From positions 1 to 44,735 of the IMG/VR virus record IMGVR_UViG_3300031521_000122: 44,735 nt of DNA; one strand, written 5' to 3'. The translations under genes and the position numbers were made by a program. The stretch is from a virus. Below are positions 1 to 7,984 of this stretch, one piece after another (position 1 is the first letter of the stretch; each line of letters begins with the position of its first letter). The notes beneath the pieces were generated by a model. The model worked only from the letters and a program-made list of their open reading frames with translations. It was not told the origin of the DNA and did not search any database.

Positions 1-57
1 GACCCTATCCTGCCTGTGCCGCCGTTGCAGGATGCGGATGATAAGCCCGCCACCTAA
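1..57 (+). CDS. 3' end of an upstream gene, probably portal protein (partial)
   Basis: The first 18 codons of the window are open and end at TAA 55-57. The visible tail is DPILPVPPLQDADDKPAT, a proline- and aspartate-rich C-terminus. In phages with this head-gene order the gene just before the XkdF-like protease is normally the portal protein, so portal is the likeliest identity, but this rests on position only. A terminator-like hairpin follows 27 bases downstream, so the gene seems to end a transcription unit or to be attenuated before the protease gene. Confidence 0.4.
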   Translation, partial: DPILPVPPLQDADDKPAT

Positions 58-83
58 CCGGCCTCACAACTGACGCATTGCCT

Positions 84-126
84 TTGTGCCGCCCGATTGA
101 TATACTCGGGCGGCACAATCTATTTT
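84..126 (+). terminator. Rho-independent-type terminator hairpin
   Basis: A 12-bp perfect stem (TGTGCCGCCCGA at 85-96 with TCGGGCGGCACA at 106-117) closes a 9-base loop, with an extra T84-A118 pair. It is followed by a T-rich ATCTATTTT tract. It lies between the partial upstream gene and the protease gene, whose start is 19 bases beyond the stem. Confidence 0.7.
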
Positions 127-136
127 GGGGTCCGCT

Positions 137-1774
137 ATGCCACACCCTTTAGACTTTGACAAGCTTTGGGATGAAGGTAAATACCCCCGCAGCCGTGGCT
201 CTTTCTCACAGAAAGAGGGAGCGGGTGCATCTGAGAAAGCGCCCGCTTCGTCTGGTGTGCCTAAGAAACCCGCTGACGATAGCGAAGACGATAGCACGGG
301 GTCGGATAGCGAAGACAAGTCCCGCAGTTCCGACAGCAGTTCTGCCTCATCGTCCACTTCTTCGTCTTCGTTTGCTTCACAGCAAAGCAATAGTTCTGCC
401 CCCAGTGGCGAGGATGGTGCAGGCGGGGGCATGAGCCGACAGTCTTCCGCAAAGGCCGCGCACGTAGCCAATGCCGCTGCGAAGAAAGAAAAGAAATCTG
501 TTGCGTCGGCAAAGCCAGATACCGCCCCGGCTGCGTCGATTGCCAGCGATCGGGCGAAGCAGATTGCCGACATGTTGCTTGGCAATCCCAACCTTAACGC
601 AGGGGAACAGCAACAGGCGGCGAAAGACTACGCCGTTGCGCAAGGCTGGGGGCAGGCAGATACGGTGTCGCCCATTACGAAGGCGTTGCTTGGGCTTGTG
701 CGAAAGGACTTCGACGAGTCCAAACACCCTCGCGCCAGCAATGGCCGTTGGGGTGCAGGCAGCGGCACAGCATCCGCCAGTCACACCCCCCACGGCACGA
801 AAGAGGGCGAGCTTAACGCGGGTATCGTTGGGGGTGCCCTGGGCGGCACGATCCTAGGGGGGCTGGCAGGGCTTGCCACTATCCCCGGTGGCCCGGTGGC
901 CTCTATCGGCGTAGGGCTGGCAGCAAGCGCCGCAGGCGATTATGCGGGGCGGCAGGTTGCCCAAGGGCTATACCGCGCGGTCCATTCGGATAGCCTAAAG
1001 GAAGCCCTGCACCGTGGGCTGGACCTTAAGTCTGCCCATTCCAGTGCAAAGGAAGAAGCAGTCAGTGGTGCTGTCTCCATGGCCGCAGGGCTAGCGCTAG
1101 ACGCAACACTTGGCTTTGGTCGTACCCGATTGTTGCGGGCATGGGCGGCGCATGCTGCCAAGCGCGCAACGGCACGCGGGGCCGCATATGCTGGTGGTGA
1201 ATATGCTGGCCGTCAACTTATTCCATACATTAAGTTACACACACGAACGGGGGCCTATGATGCTTTCAACATACAAACCAATTTCACCGCCGACATCGTT
1301 CAAGCGCCCGTCTCGGAATACTTTTCTTCTGCTATCCCTTTTGGTGTTGGCGATAACCAGGGTTCGCCTCCTGCTGTAGAGGGAGACGAGTTCACAGTAC
1401 ATGCCGTTATCTGCAAGATTGACGAAGATCAGCGTATCGTCTATGGGTGGGCATCCGTCAATAAGGAGGGCGGAAATCTCGTTACCGACTGGCAGGGGGA
1501 CCAGATTGACACCAAGGATTTAGTGGACGCCGCCCACGATTTCATGCTGAATAGCCGCACTGGCGGGGACATGCACAACCGCATTGGAACGGGCGAGGTT
1601 GTGGAGTCTTTGGTCATGACCCCCGAAGTACAGAAGGCATTAGGCATTGACCTTGGAAAAGAGGGCTGGTTCATCGGAATGAAAATCCATGATGATAATG
1701 CCTGGGGCCGCGTGCGGAGCGGCGAGCTGAAGGAATTCAGCATCGGTGGTAATGGCTACAGGGAGCCGGTGTGA
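137..1774 (+). CDS. XkdF-like prohead protease domain protein
   Basis: This 545-residue protein probably acts in capsid maturation. The last 120 or so residues (from about 425, VHAVICKIDEDQRIVYGWAS, to EFSIGGNG) match the XkdF-like putative phage serine protease family. The N-terminal 100 residues are Ser/Asp-rich low complexity. A Gly/Ala-rich hydrophobic stretch follows at about 230-280. The motif FDESKHPRASNGRW starts at residue 192, and a degenerate copy (EGKYPRSRGSF) lies near residue 13; such motifs recur in phage head-morphogenesis proteins. I chose ATG 137 with GGGG at 127-130 over the TTG at 125. The stop overlaps the next ATG (TGATG), and the EISLVDR segment that normally follows this domain lies at the start of the next gene. 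Confidence 0.7.
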   Translation: MPHPLDFDKLWDEGKYPRSRGSFSQKEGAGASEKAPASSGVPKKPADDSEDDSTGSDSEDKSRSSDSSSASSSTSSSSFASQQSNSSAPSGEDGAGGGMSRQSSAKAAHVANAAAKKEKKSVASAKPDTAPAASIASDRAKQIADMLLGNPNLNAGEQQQAAKDYAVAQGWGQADTVSPITKALLGLVRKDFDESKHPRASNGRWGAGSGTASASHTPHGTKEGELNAGIVGGALGGTILGGLAGLATIPGGPVASIGVGLAASAAGDYAGRQVAQGLYRAVHSDSLKEALHRGLDLKSAHSSAKEEAVSGAVSMAAGLALDATLGFGRTRLLRAWAAHAAKRATARGAAYAGGEYAGRQLIPYIKLHTRTGAYDAFNIQTNFTADIVQAPVSEYFSSAIPFGVGDNQGSPPAVEGDEFTVHAVICKIDEDQRIVYGWASVNKEGGNLVTDWQGDQIDTKDLVDAAHDFMLNSRTGGDMHNRIGTGEVVESLVMTPEVQKALGIDLGKEGWFIGMKIHDDNAWGRVRSGELKEFSIGGNGYREPV

Positions 1775-3573
1775 TGGCTGAGCAGCAGAAGAATAAACTC
1801 CGCAAGATGAAGATCAAAGAGATCAGTCTTGTGGACCGTGGAGCTGGAAGAGGCTGCCAAGTGTTGCTCGCTAAGCGAATGACTCAGGAAGATATCGAGA
1901 AGGCTAATCCGTACCATGACGAGCAGGGCCGGTTTACCATGTCGGGCAACGCTGCCTATACCCGTCTGAGCGAACTTTCCTCAAACGGTGAGAAGCAGTA
2001 CAAGACGAAGTCCGGTGAGACTATCACGCATTCTGAAATGCAGGAACGGACGGGTACAGCTGGTGTCGGATCATCAAAATCAGGCTCAGCCCGTACCCGT
2101 ACTGGTGGTTCAACAGCATCTTCCGCAGAGCGTCAGAATACCGAAGCCTTCATCGCAGGCAAGAAGACCTTGTCGCAGGCGGTCATGGGGGCTTTGCGCG
2201 CCAAGGCGGCAAGCGCGGGTGCGATTATCCTGTCCGCGCGCCCGGTTATCCAGCTTACGGATAACGGTTTCATCGGCCAAGTGCATGTGAAGACCAAATC
2301 CGGTAGCCACGTCGTGTGGAGCAAGCAGTACACGGAAGGTAGCATCAGCTCGCGGCCCAAGGTCTACAAGGCGTACAAAACCTATCGCCGGTATCGTGAG
2401 CTTGGTGGCACGGTTGGGGCACCGAAAGCAAACGCATCGGGTGCAACGTTTACGTATAAGAAGCGTCGTGCGGAAACTGTGTTGGGCAATGCGTGGGCCG
2501 CTGAAATCCTGAAAACGTTCGATGAAAGTAAGCACCCGCGAGGCCATGGGGGAAAGTTTACGGCGGGTGATAAAGCGAACGTTGCTACGAATGGCGTTTC
2601 TGGGGCCTTCGTCGGGGGCGCTTTGGGTGGTGCCGTTGGGGGGCTTGCCGGACGGGCCGTCGGGGGTATTGGGCGGGCTGGAAAAAAAGCAGAGTCAGCC
2701 GCAAGGAATGCGTTTAGCGCCGCCTATGACGAGGCACTAAAGGGCGGTTCATCGACGGCTAAGGCACGGGAATACGCCAATTCTGCCCGCCGCAAGATCA
2801 TGGAAGAGGCCGCAGCGCGTGGGGGCGATATGAAAGAAGCTGCTGTTTCTGCTGATGCCTGGGCGAAGAAAGTCTATGACAAGCATTCCACAAAAGAGGC
2901 AAAAGATACGTCGCAAGCCCGGCTTAAACGCGCGAAGCAGGCCGGTGAAACGGCGTACAAACAGACACTGTCACGTCAGAAGTGGGCTACGGCAGTTTTG
3001 GGCCGTAAGATCGGGGGGGCTATCGGTAGTGTAGCACTTGGTTCCCTCGCGGCATATTCGTCTTACAAGGAAATAAAGGCAGATAAAGCGGCAAAGGCTG
3101 CCAAACGTGCCGCCGCACGCCAGCGTGTAAGCAAAGGCGGTCCCGGTTCCGGCCCCCGCGAAGGCCAGCCGCACCCCCACGTCGGTCATGACAAAGCCGA
3201 AGAAACCCCACGTATGTCTGAGGTCCGTGCCCAAATCCGCGCCGCCGCCAATCATGTCCGCCCTGCCCCTGGCGAAGGAAAAGCGGCGTGGCTTGGGCGC
3301 GTCGGGGGCCGTATTGCCGGTGAAGCCGGTGCGGTTATCGTCAACTATGCGGCATCACTCGGTGGTGCAGTAGATCTTCCGCCGGAAGCTGGTATCCTTG
3401 CGCAAGAAGCAGGCCGCATGATTGGAACAAAGGCGGATGCGATTGTTGCACGGATGCGCGGGGCTATCAAAAAAGCGGAAACTTTTACGCCGGACCAGAT
3501 AAAAGCACTGGAAGATTTTGTTAGCGCGTTGTATGATAGCCTTACTTCAAATCAGAAGCCCTTAGACGCTTAG
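1774..3573 (+). CDS. head morphogenesis protein, continuation of the XkdF module
   Basis: A 599-residue basic protein starting at ATG 1774, translationally coupled to the protease gene. Its N-terminus (residues 12-35, containing KEISLVDRGAGRG) matches the segment that usually follows the protease domain inside a single XkdF-type protein. Beyond it are three short head-protein motifs: NPYHDEQGRFT at residue 45, FDESKHPRGHGGKF at residue 249 and GGPGSGPREGQPHPH at residue 455. They are separated by Lys/Ala-rich and Gly-rich stretches; GGALGGAVGGLAGRAVGG resembles the equivalent segment of the upstream protein. The role is probably structural or internal to the head. No catalytic motif is seen. 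Confidence 0.5.
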   Translation: MAEQQKNKLRKMKIKEISLVDRGAGRGCQVLLAKRMTQEDIEKANPYHDEQGRFTMSGNAAYTRLSELSSNGEKQYKTKSGETITHSEMQERTGTAGVGSSKSGSARTRTGGSTASSAERQNTEAFIAGKKTLSQAVMGALRAKAASAGAIILSARPVIQLTDNGFIGQVHVKTKSGSHVVWSKQYTEGSISSRPKVYKAYKTYRRYRELGGTVGAPKANASGATFTYKKRRAETVLGNAWAAEILKTFDESKHPRGHGGKFTAGDKANVATNGVSGAFVGGALGGAVGGLAGRAVGGIGRAGKKAESAARNAFSAAYDEALKGGSSTAKAREYANSARRKIMEEAAARGGDMKEAAVSADAWAKKVYDKHSTKEAKDTSQARLKRAKQAGETAYKQTLSRQKWATAVLGRKIGGAIGSVALGSLAAYSSYKEIKADKAAKAAKRAAARQRVSKGGPGSGPREGQPHPHVGHDKAEETPRMSEVRAQIRAAANHVRPAPGEGKAAWLGRVGGRIAGEAGAVIVNYAASLGGAVDLPPEAGILAQEAGRMIGTKADAIVARMRGAIKKAETFTPDQIKALEDFVSALYDSLTSNQKPLDA

Positions 3574-3604
3574 GCATGTGAAGCGCAGGAGGCGGGGAAC
3601 CAGG

Positions 3605-4513
3605 ATGACGAACCCGAAACCGAAAACGACTGCCGATGATGGCCCCGATGATGAAACTGGCGAGGGCGAGCCGGACGGCGATGAAAACCCCTCGTCCGAG
3701 TTCGAGTCTGGCGTCGGTAACGCTGCCCATGGGTTTCTGAAGGCCCTCGAGGGCCTCGACAAAGAAGGTGGCCCCGATACCGACCAGGAAGTCCAGAAGG
3801 CGTTCACTGCATTCTTGGACGACGTTCTGGAATTCGGGCATGAGTCCATCGAAAAGGCCCTGGTGATCGGTGTCACCCTGGGTTCAGAACACGCCGCTGA
3901 CGGCGATATCAACAAAGGAGCGGGCGTGATGACAGAAGACGTGAAGAAAAGTTTGGATGCGCTGACCGGCGTCATCAAGTCGCTGTTGCCCCAGGCGCAG
4001 TCGGCACATTTCAGCTCCCTTGCCAGTGAGGCTGATAAGCTGGCCTTCGTCAGCAAGTCGTTTGCCGAGCGCGAAGCACTTGTGACCGAGATCTCCAAGG
4101 CTGGTCTGCCGGAAAGCGTGCTGAAACAGCTTACCGAAGCGGAAGACTTGAAGAAACGCTTCGACGCCATGGAGCAGACTGCCCTGGCCGAAACCTTCGC
4201 CAAACGCGCCGCGCCTCTGGGCGTCGATGGTGCCCTGCTGCTGGACATTCACAAGGCGAACCCCGAACTGGTCGCTCGCGTGGAAACGGTTCTGAAAGCC
4301 AAGGCCGAACAAATCCGCAAGGGTGGCCTGTTCTCTGAGATCGGTTCGTCCCAGAGCGACCCGAACGGAACCGATGCCGAGTCGGTTCTCAAGGCCAAGG
4401 CGGCGGAAATCATCGCCAAGAACCCGATGATCTCTTACGCCAAAGCCTACGGCATGGCCCTGGATCAGAACCCCAACCTGTACGCGGAAACCCGCGTTAC
4501 CAAACGCCTGTAA
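3605..4513 (+). CDS. capsid scaffolding protein (probable)
   Basis: A 302-residue acidic, helical protein directly upstream of the decoration and capsid genes, the usual scaffold position. The N-terminus is Asp/Glu/Pro-rich (DDGPDDETGEGEPDGDEN). The rest is predicted helix with charged repeats and ends in a basic ETRVTKRL tail, as scaffolds often do to bind coat. ATG 3605 is preferred over GTG 3578 because AGGAGG (3587-3592) and CAGG (3601-3604) lie just before it. A second in-frame start at 3929 has its own good ribosome site, so a shorter 194-residue scaffold may also be made. Identity rests on position and composition. Confidence 0.55.
   Translation: MTNPKPKTTADDGPDDETGEGEPDGDENPSSEFESGVGNAAHGFLKALEGLDKEGGPDTDQEVQKAFTAFLDDVLEFGHESIEKALVIGVTLGSEHAADGDINKGAGVMTEDVKKSLDALTGVIKSLLPQAQSAHFSSLASEADKLAFVSKSFAEREALVTEISKAGLPESVLKQLTEAEDLKKRFDAMEQTALAETFAKRAAPLGVDGALLLDIHKANPELVARVETVLKAKAEQIRKGGLFSEIGSSQSDPNGTDAESVLKAKAAEIIAKNPMISYAKAYGMALDQNPNLYAETRVTKRL
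3914..3931 (+). promoter_or_regulatory. internal ribosome binding site and in-frame start in the scaffold gene
   Basis: AAAGGAG at 3914-3920 precedes GTG 3926 and ATG 3929, both in the frame of the scaffold gene; the spacing to ATG is 8 bases. Initiation here would give a 194-residue C-terminal product, as lambda makes Nu3 from inside gene C. Confidence 0.4.
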
Positions 4514-4528
4514 GGGGAGTACGCCGTT

Positions 4529-5146
4529 ATGGCATTTGAAGCAATTCTTCGATCTCTGACGTTGCCCGCTTCGGGTGATTTGTCGACCAAGCAATACCTT
4601 TTCGTCATGCTGAACGGCAGTGGCCAGATTGCCACTGCCGTTGCGGGTTCCGCCGCTACTGGCGTGTTGCAGGACAAGCCCAACGTCGCCGGCCATGGGG
4701 GCAACGTTGCTGTTGGCGGCGTCAGCAAGATTTACGCGGGCGGCACGATCACGGCGGGCAACCGCGTGTCGTCTGATGCCAACGGTGCGGCCATTGCTTC
4801 GACGGCGGCCAGCGGCTCCCAGCTTGGGCAGGCGCTGACCTCCGGCGTTGCGGGCGATCTGATTTCCGTGCTGCTGCTCCCGGCCGACGCCGGTGCGGTT
4901 GGCGGTTCCGACTACCACCTGCTGGTCGCCGGTGCGGCGGCGGGTAACGTCACTGTAACAGGCATTGCTACCACCGATCAGTTACAGGAAGTCCTGTACT
5001 TCGTCGGCGCGGGCACGGCAGTTACGGATATCACCGATCTGACCTCGCAGTTCACGATCACGGCAACCAATACCATCAACAACACTGGCGGCACCTCGAG
5101 TTCTGGGGCGAAGCTGCTGGTACGGTGGAAGCGCCGGACGCTGTAA
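4529..5146 (+). CDS. capsid decoration / stabilising protein (DUF2190-like N-terminus)
   Basis: A 205-residue protein between scaffold and major capsid genes. Residues 30-120 (GVLQDKPNVAGHG, YAGGTITAGNRVSSDANG, LGQALTSGVAGDLISVLL) follow the pattern of small beta-rich head proteins annotated as capsid decoration or DUF2190. The C-terminal 80 residues form an additional beta-type, Thr/Gly-rich domain ending in a basic KLLVRWKRRTL. It starts at ATG 4529 with AAGGGGAG at 4512-4519. It would sit on the outside of the capsid. The C-terminal domain could be a surface or binding domain; its function is not readable from sequence. Confidence 0.55.
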   Translation: MAFEAILRSLTLPASGDLSTKQYLFVMLNGSGQIATAVAGSAATGVLQDKPNVAGHGGNVAVGGVSKIYAGGTITAGNRVSSDANGAAIASTAASGSQLGQALTSGVAGDLISVLLLPADAGAVGGSDYHLLVAGAAAGNVTVTGIATTDQLQEVLYFVGAGTAVTDITDLTSQFTITATNTINNTGGTSSSGAKLLVRWKRRTL

Positions 5147-5155
5147 CGTTATTCT

Positions 5156-5200
5156 TGCTCAGGGGGCATAGTGCTCCCTGAAGTATGTGGCCCCTGGGCA
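5156..5200 (+). other. imperfect inverted repeat upstream of the capsid gene
   Basis: TGCTCAGGGGGCATA (5156-5170) pairs imperfectly with TATGTGGCCCCTGGGCA (5184-5200). It is a stem-loop in the 67-base gap ahead of the capsid gene, without a T-tract. It may act as an mRNA stability element or weak attenuator setting capsid mRNA levels. Confidence 0.4.
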
Positions 5201-5213
5201 ATAGGAGACTTCG

Positions 5214-6209
5214 ATGCCGAGTCCGACTCTTTCTGACGTCCACGTCAATCAACCGCTGACGAACGTCAGCGTTGCGTTTATCCAGGATGCGACCAACTTT
5301 GTCGCGACCAACGTGTTCCCCAATATTCCCGTCCCGAAGCAGTCCGATCGGTACTACACCTATGATCGCGGCAACTTCAATCGGGATGAAATGCAGGTTC
5401 GCGCGCCCGGCACCGAGTCGGCTGGCGGCGGCTATACGGTCGACAACACCCCGACCTATTACTGCGAGACCTACGCCTATCACCGCGACATCGCCGATCC
5501 CCTGCGTGCCAATGCGGACAACCCGTTGAACCTGGACCGCGAGGCGACCGTCTTCGTTACGACTAAGGCGCTGATCCGCCGTGAGAAGCTTTGGACCAGC
5601 AGCTTCTTCACAGGAAGCATTTGGACTAACGACTACGTTGGCGTGTCGACGATCACCAGCGGCCCGCAGTTCCTGAAGTGGAGCGGTGCCACGGCAACCC
5701 CCATCCAGGATATCCGCACGGCCAAGCGTACCATTCTCCAGTCGACAGGCTTCGAGCCGAACAAGCTCGTTCTGGGACGTCAGGTCTATGATGCCCTTCT
5801 TGACGCCCCGTCGATCATCGACCGCGTCAAGTACGGCCAGACCGGCGGATCGGCCAACACCCCGGCGGTGGTCAACAAGGCCATCCTTGCTAACCTGTTC
5901 GAGGTTGGTGAGCTAGTGGTGATGAACGCCATCGAGAACACGGCGCATGAGGGTGCGGCCAATGTCCACTCCTTCATCGGCGGCAACAACGCGCTGCTGT
6001 GCTATGCCACTCCGACCCCTGGTCTCATGACCCCAACTGCGGGCTACACGTTCTCATGGACGGGTTATCTGGGTGCCGGTGCTGATGGCAACCGTATCAA
6101 GATGTTCCGAATGGAGCATTTGGCTTCGGACCGCGTGGAAATCGAGATGAGCTTCGCTCCGAAGCTCGTTTCGGCCGACCTGGGCTACTTCTTTGGTTCG
6201 GCAACCTAA
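5214..6209 (+). CDS. major capsid protein
   Basis: A 331-residue coat protein, presumably of the HK97 fold shared by tailed phages. It opens with the N-arm LSDVHVNQPLTNVSVAFIQD, typical of this coat group. It contains the LVLGRQVYDALLDAP and IKMFRMEHLASDRVEIEMSF segments usual in the A- and P-domains, and ends in a short SADLGYFFGSAT tail. A good ribosome site (AGGAG at 5203-5207) precedes ATG 5214. Codons are strongly C-ending compared with many neighbours, as expected for the most highly expressed gene. A terminator-type hairpin follows at 6237. Confidence 0.8.
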   Translation: MPSPTLSDVHVNQPLTNVSVAFIQDATNFVATNVFPNIPVPKQSDRYYTYDRGNFNRDEMQVRAPGTESAGGGYTVDNTPTYYCETYAYHRDIADPLRANADNPLNLDREATVFVTTKALIRREKLWTSSFFTGSIWTNDYVGVSTITSGPQFLKWSGATATPIQDIRTAKRTILQSTGFEPNKLVLGRQVYDALLDAPSIIDRVKYGQTGGSANTPAVVNKAILANLFEVGELVVMNAIENTAHEGAANVHSFIGGNNALLCYATPTPGLMTPTAGYTFSWTGYLGAGADGNRIKMFRMEHLASDRVEIEMSFAPKLVSADLGYFFGSAT

Positions 6210-6236
6210 CCGCCACCATAAGATGCCCATTGCACG

Positions 6237-6266
6237 ATGGCCCCGGCTGGAAACAACCGGGGCCAT
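6237..6266 (+). terminator. terminator-type hairpin after the capsid gene
   Basis: A perfect 10-bp GC-rich stem (ATGGCCCCGG at 6237-6246 with CCGGGGCCAT at 6257-6266) encloses a 10-base loop. No long T-run follows, so it may only partly terminate and so lower expression of the connector genes. Confidence 0.6.
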
Positions 6267-6341
6267 TAGCGTCTGATATTGTGCTCGCCGTCTACGCCCT
6301 TTTATGGCATCATACAGGGTAGTCTAAGAGAAGGGAAAGCT

Positions 6342-6788
6342 ATGCCATTCACCTATACGGGCGATCCCGCGAACGTGCCGATGGACGCTATCCGCCTTCT
6401 GTATGGCGATACCGACGCCAATGACCCCCTTCTGCAAGATGGGGAAATTCAACTGTTTATGGGGAGTAGTACGAACAACTATACCATCGCGTCGGCATGT
6501 GCCCGCACGGTTTCAGCTCGGTTCGCGAGGCTTGCAACGACAAGCTCCGATGGGACGAGCATTCACCTCAGCAATCTCCAAAAGCAATTTGAGAACCTCG
6601 CCGCGATGCTTGAAGGTCAGGCGCTCCAGGTCGGCGGAGCAGTCCCCTATGCGGGCGGTATCAGCGTGGCGGATAAGCTGCAACAGCAACAGAACAACGA
6701 CAGGGTTACGCCAAACTTTGTCCTGGGCATTGAAGACAACCCAAACGTCGTGCCCATCCAGAATGTGCCTTGGATGTACCCGCTATGA
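6342..6788 (+). CDS. head-tail connector (adaptor) protein
   Basis: A 148-residue protein, first gene after the capsid terminator. The opening region (MPFTYTGDPANVPMDAIRLL, YGDTDANDPLLQDGEIQLFM) is the usual helical signature of phage head-tail adaptors that dock on the portal. The C-terminal part is Gln/Asn-rich and ends with WMYPL. I chose ATG 6342 because GAAGGGA lies just upstream; the frame is open further back but without a good site. Its stop overlaps the next start (ATGA). Confidence 0.6.
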   Translation: MPFTYTGDPANVPMDAIRLLYGDTDANDPLLQDGEIQLFMGSSTNNYTIASACARTVSARFARLATTSSDGTSIHLSNLQKQFENLAAMLEGQALQVGGAVPYAGGISVADKLQQQQNNDRVTPNFVLGIEDNPNVVPIQNVPWMYPL

Positions 6789-7144
6789 CATTGCTCGCGG
6801 ATCAATCTGTCTATCAAGTGGCGCAGATGATTTCCACGCTAAAGCGGACGTTTACCTATCGTCGCATAACGCCAGGAACCGGACCCAACCCCACCAACAC
6901 ATACGTCGATTACACCGTCTACGGCATTTCCAAGCGCATCACCGTGCAAGTGTTCGATGGCACTATCACGCAGAATGTCAGCCGCCGTATCACGCTGCTG
7001 CCGATTGACAGGTTTGGCAATGCAATCCCCGTTCCGAATACAGAGGACTTAGTCATCGAGGGGGCTACCGAATACCGTGTTGTTCAGTCGTTTCCCTTGC
7101 AGGCCGCCGATCGCACGGTTTGCTTTGGGTTGAACGTGCAGTAA
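6785..7144 (+). CDS. head closure / neck protein (probable)
   Basis: A 119-residue, beta-rich small protein coupled at both ends (ATGA with the adaptor, TAATG with the next gene). Position between the adaptor and a gp10-like protein is that of the head-closure or stopper protein. The sequence reads as alternating beta strands (ISKRITVQVFDG, VSRRITLLPID), consistent with the barrel fold of stoppers. No diagnostic motif is visible, so the call is mainly from gene order. Confidence 0.45.
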   Translation: MTLLADQSVYQVAQMISTLKRTFTYRRITPGTGPNPTNTYVDYTVYGISKRITVQVFDGTITQNVSRRITLLPIDRFGNAIPVPNTEDLVIEGATEYRVVQSFPLQAADRTVCFGLNVQ

Positions 7145-7548
7145 TGGCCGACTTTTCCCTCCAAGTACAGGCTTGGGCAGATAAGACGGCAGCCGATAAT
7201 ACGGCGCTGCTACGTGGTGTCTGCATGGCGCTAATGACGCGCGTAAAGGAGCTTAGCCCGGTTGACACCGGATACTTCCGGTCTTGTTGGATCGACGCTG
7301 TCAATGGGGCAACGGTTACGCTAGGCGATACGGGTAATACCCCCGGCGCGGCCATTGCAATGGCGGTAGCGGGCGATACCGTGTCGATTGTCAATCCCGT
7401 CACCTATGGCCGTCGCCTGGAATACGGCTTCGTGGGCACGGACTCCTTGGGCCGAAGTTACCACCAAGAGCCGCGCGGCTTCGTTGCACAAACGGTTGCG
7501 GAGTATCCGTCCATCGTTGCGCAGGTTATGGCGGGGCTTTCCAAATGA
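7144..7548 (+). CDS. HK97 gp10-like tail completion protein
   Basis: A 134-residue protein with the family pattern of HK97 gp10-type neck/tail proteins: an N-terminal helix, then RVKELSPVDTGYFRSCW, a Gly-rich turn, and NPVTYGRRLEYGF followed by a C-terminal helix. VDTG followed by YGRRLEYG is characteristic. It probably joins tail to head. It starts at ATG 7144 overlapping the previous TAA, and its own stop overlaps the next ATG (ATGA). Confidence 0.65.
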   Translation: MADFSLQVQAWADKTAADNTALLRGVCMALMTRVKELSPVDTGYFRSCWIDAVNGATVTLGDTGNTPGAAIAMAVAGDTVSIVNPVTYGRRLEYGFVGTDSLGRSYHQEPRGFVAQTVAEYPSIVAQVMAGLSK

Positions 7549-7967
7549 GGATTTCAATCGCAGAGGTAGGGCAGGCATTTCAGTCCGCCTTTATGTCCGG
7601 ACCCTTCTACGATGAGGCTAATACGGCGTGGCCGAATAAGTCGTATGCCCCCTCCCCACTAACTCCGTGGTGGGCAGCGAAGATCGTTGCCGTCAGTCGT
7701 ATACGCGTCGGCGGAGGACTAAATGGGTGCTTCCATTGGACTGGTAACTTCCAGGTTGATTGCTATACGCAGCTCGGGGCGGGCGAGCTGCCTAACTGGA
7801 CAGCACTTGATGTGGTGCTGTCCTACTTCGATAGCGTAAAGACATTGACAACTACCAATGGTCTTGTTATAACATTGCAAGGCGGTACACCAACACCATC
7901 GCTTACCGAGAAGCAGTGGATACATGGTATTGCCCGCATCCCCTTCTTTGGCGTTGAACTCCCGTAG
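7545..7967 (+). CDS. tail terminator protein
   Basis: A 140-residue protein between the gp10-like and tail-tube genes, the standard tail-terminator slot; this protein caps the tube at the right length. Readable features are the helix MRISIAEVGQAFQSAF, then a mixed alpha/beta body with a FQVDCYTQLGAGELP strand-turn and a C-terminal HGIARIPFFGVELP strand, matching the general DUF4128/gpU-like layout. It is coupled to its upstream neighbour by ATGA. Confidence 0.6.
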   Translation: MRISIAEVGQAFQSAFMSGPFYDEANTAWPNKSYAPSPLTPWWAAKIVAVSRIRVGGGLNGCFHWTGNFQVDCYTQLGAGELPNWTALDVVLSYFDSVKTLTTTNGLVITLQGGTPTPSLTEKQWIHGIARIPFFGVELP

Positions 7968-7984
7968 CAAAAAGGAACTGCTGA

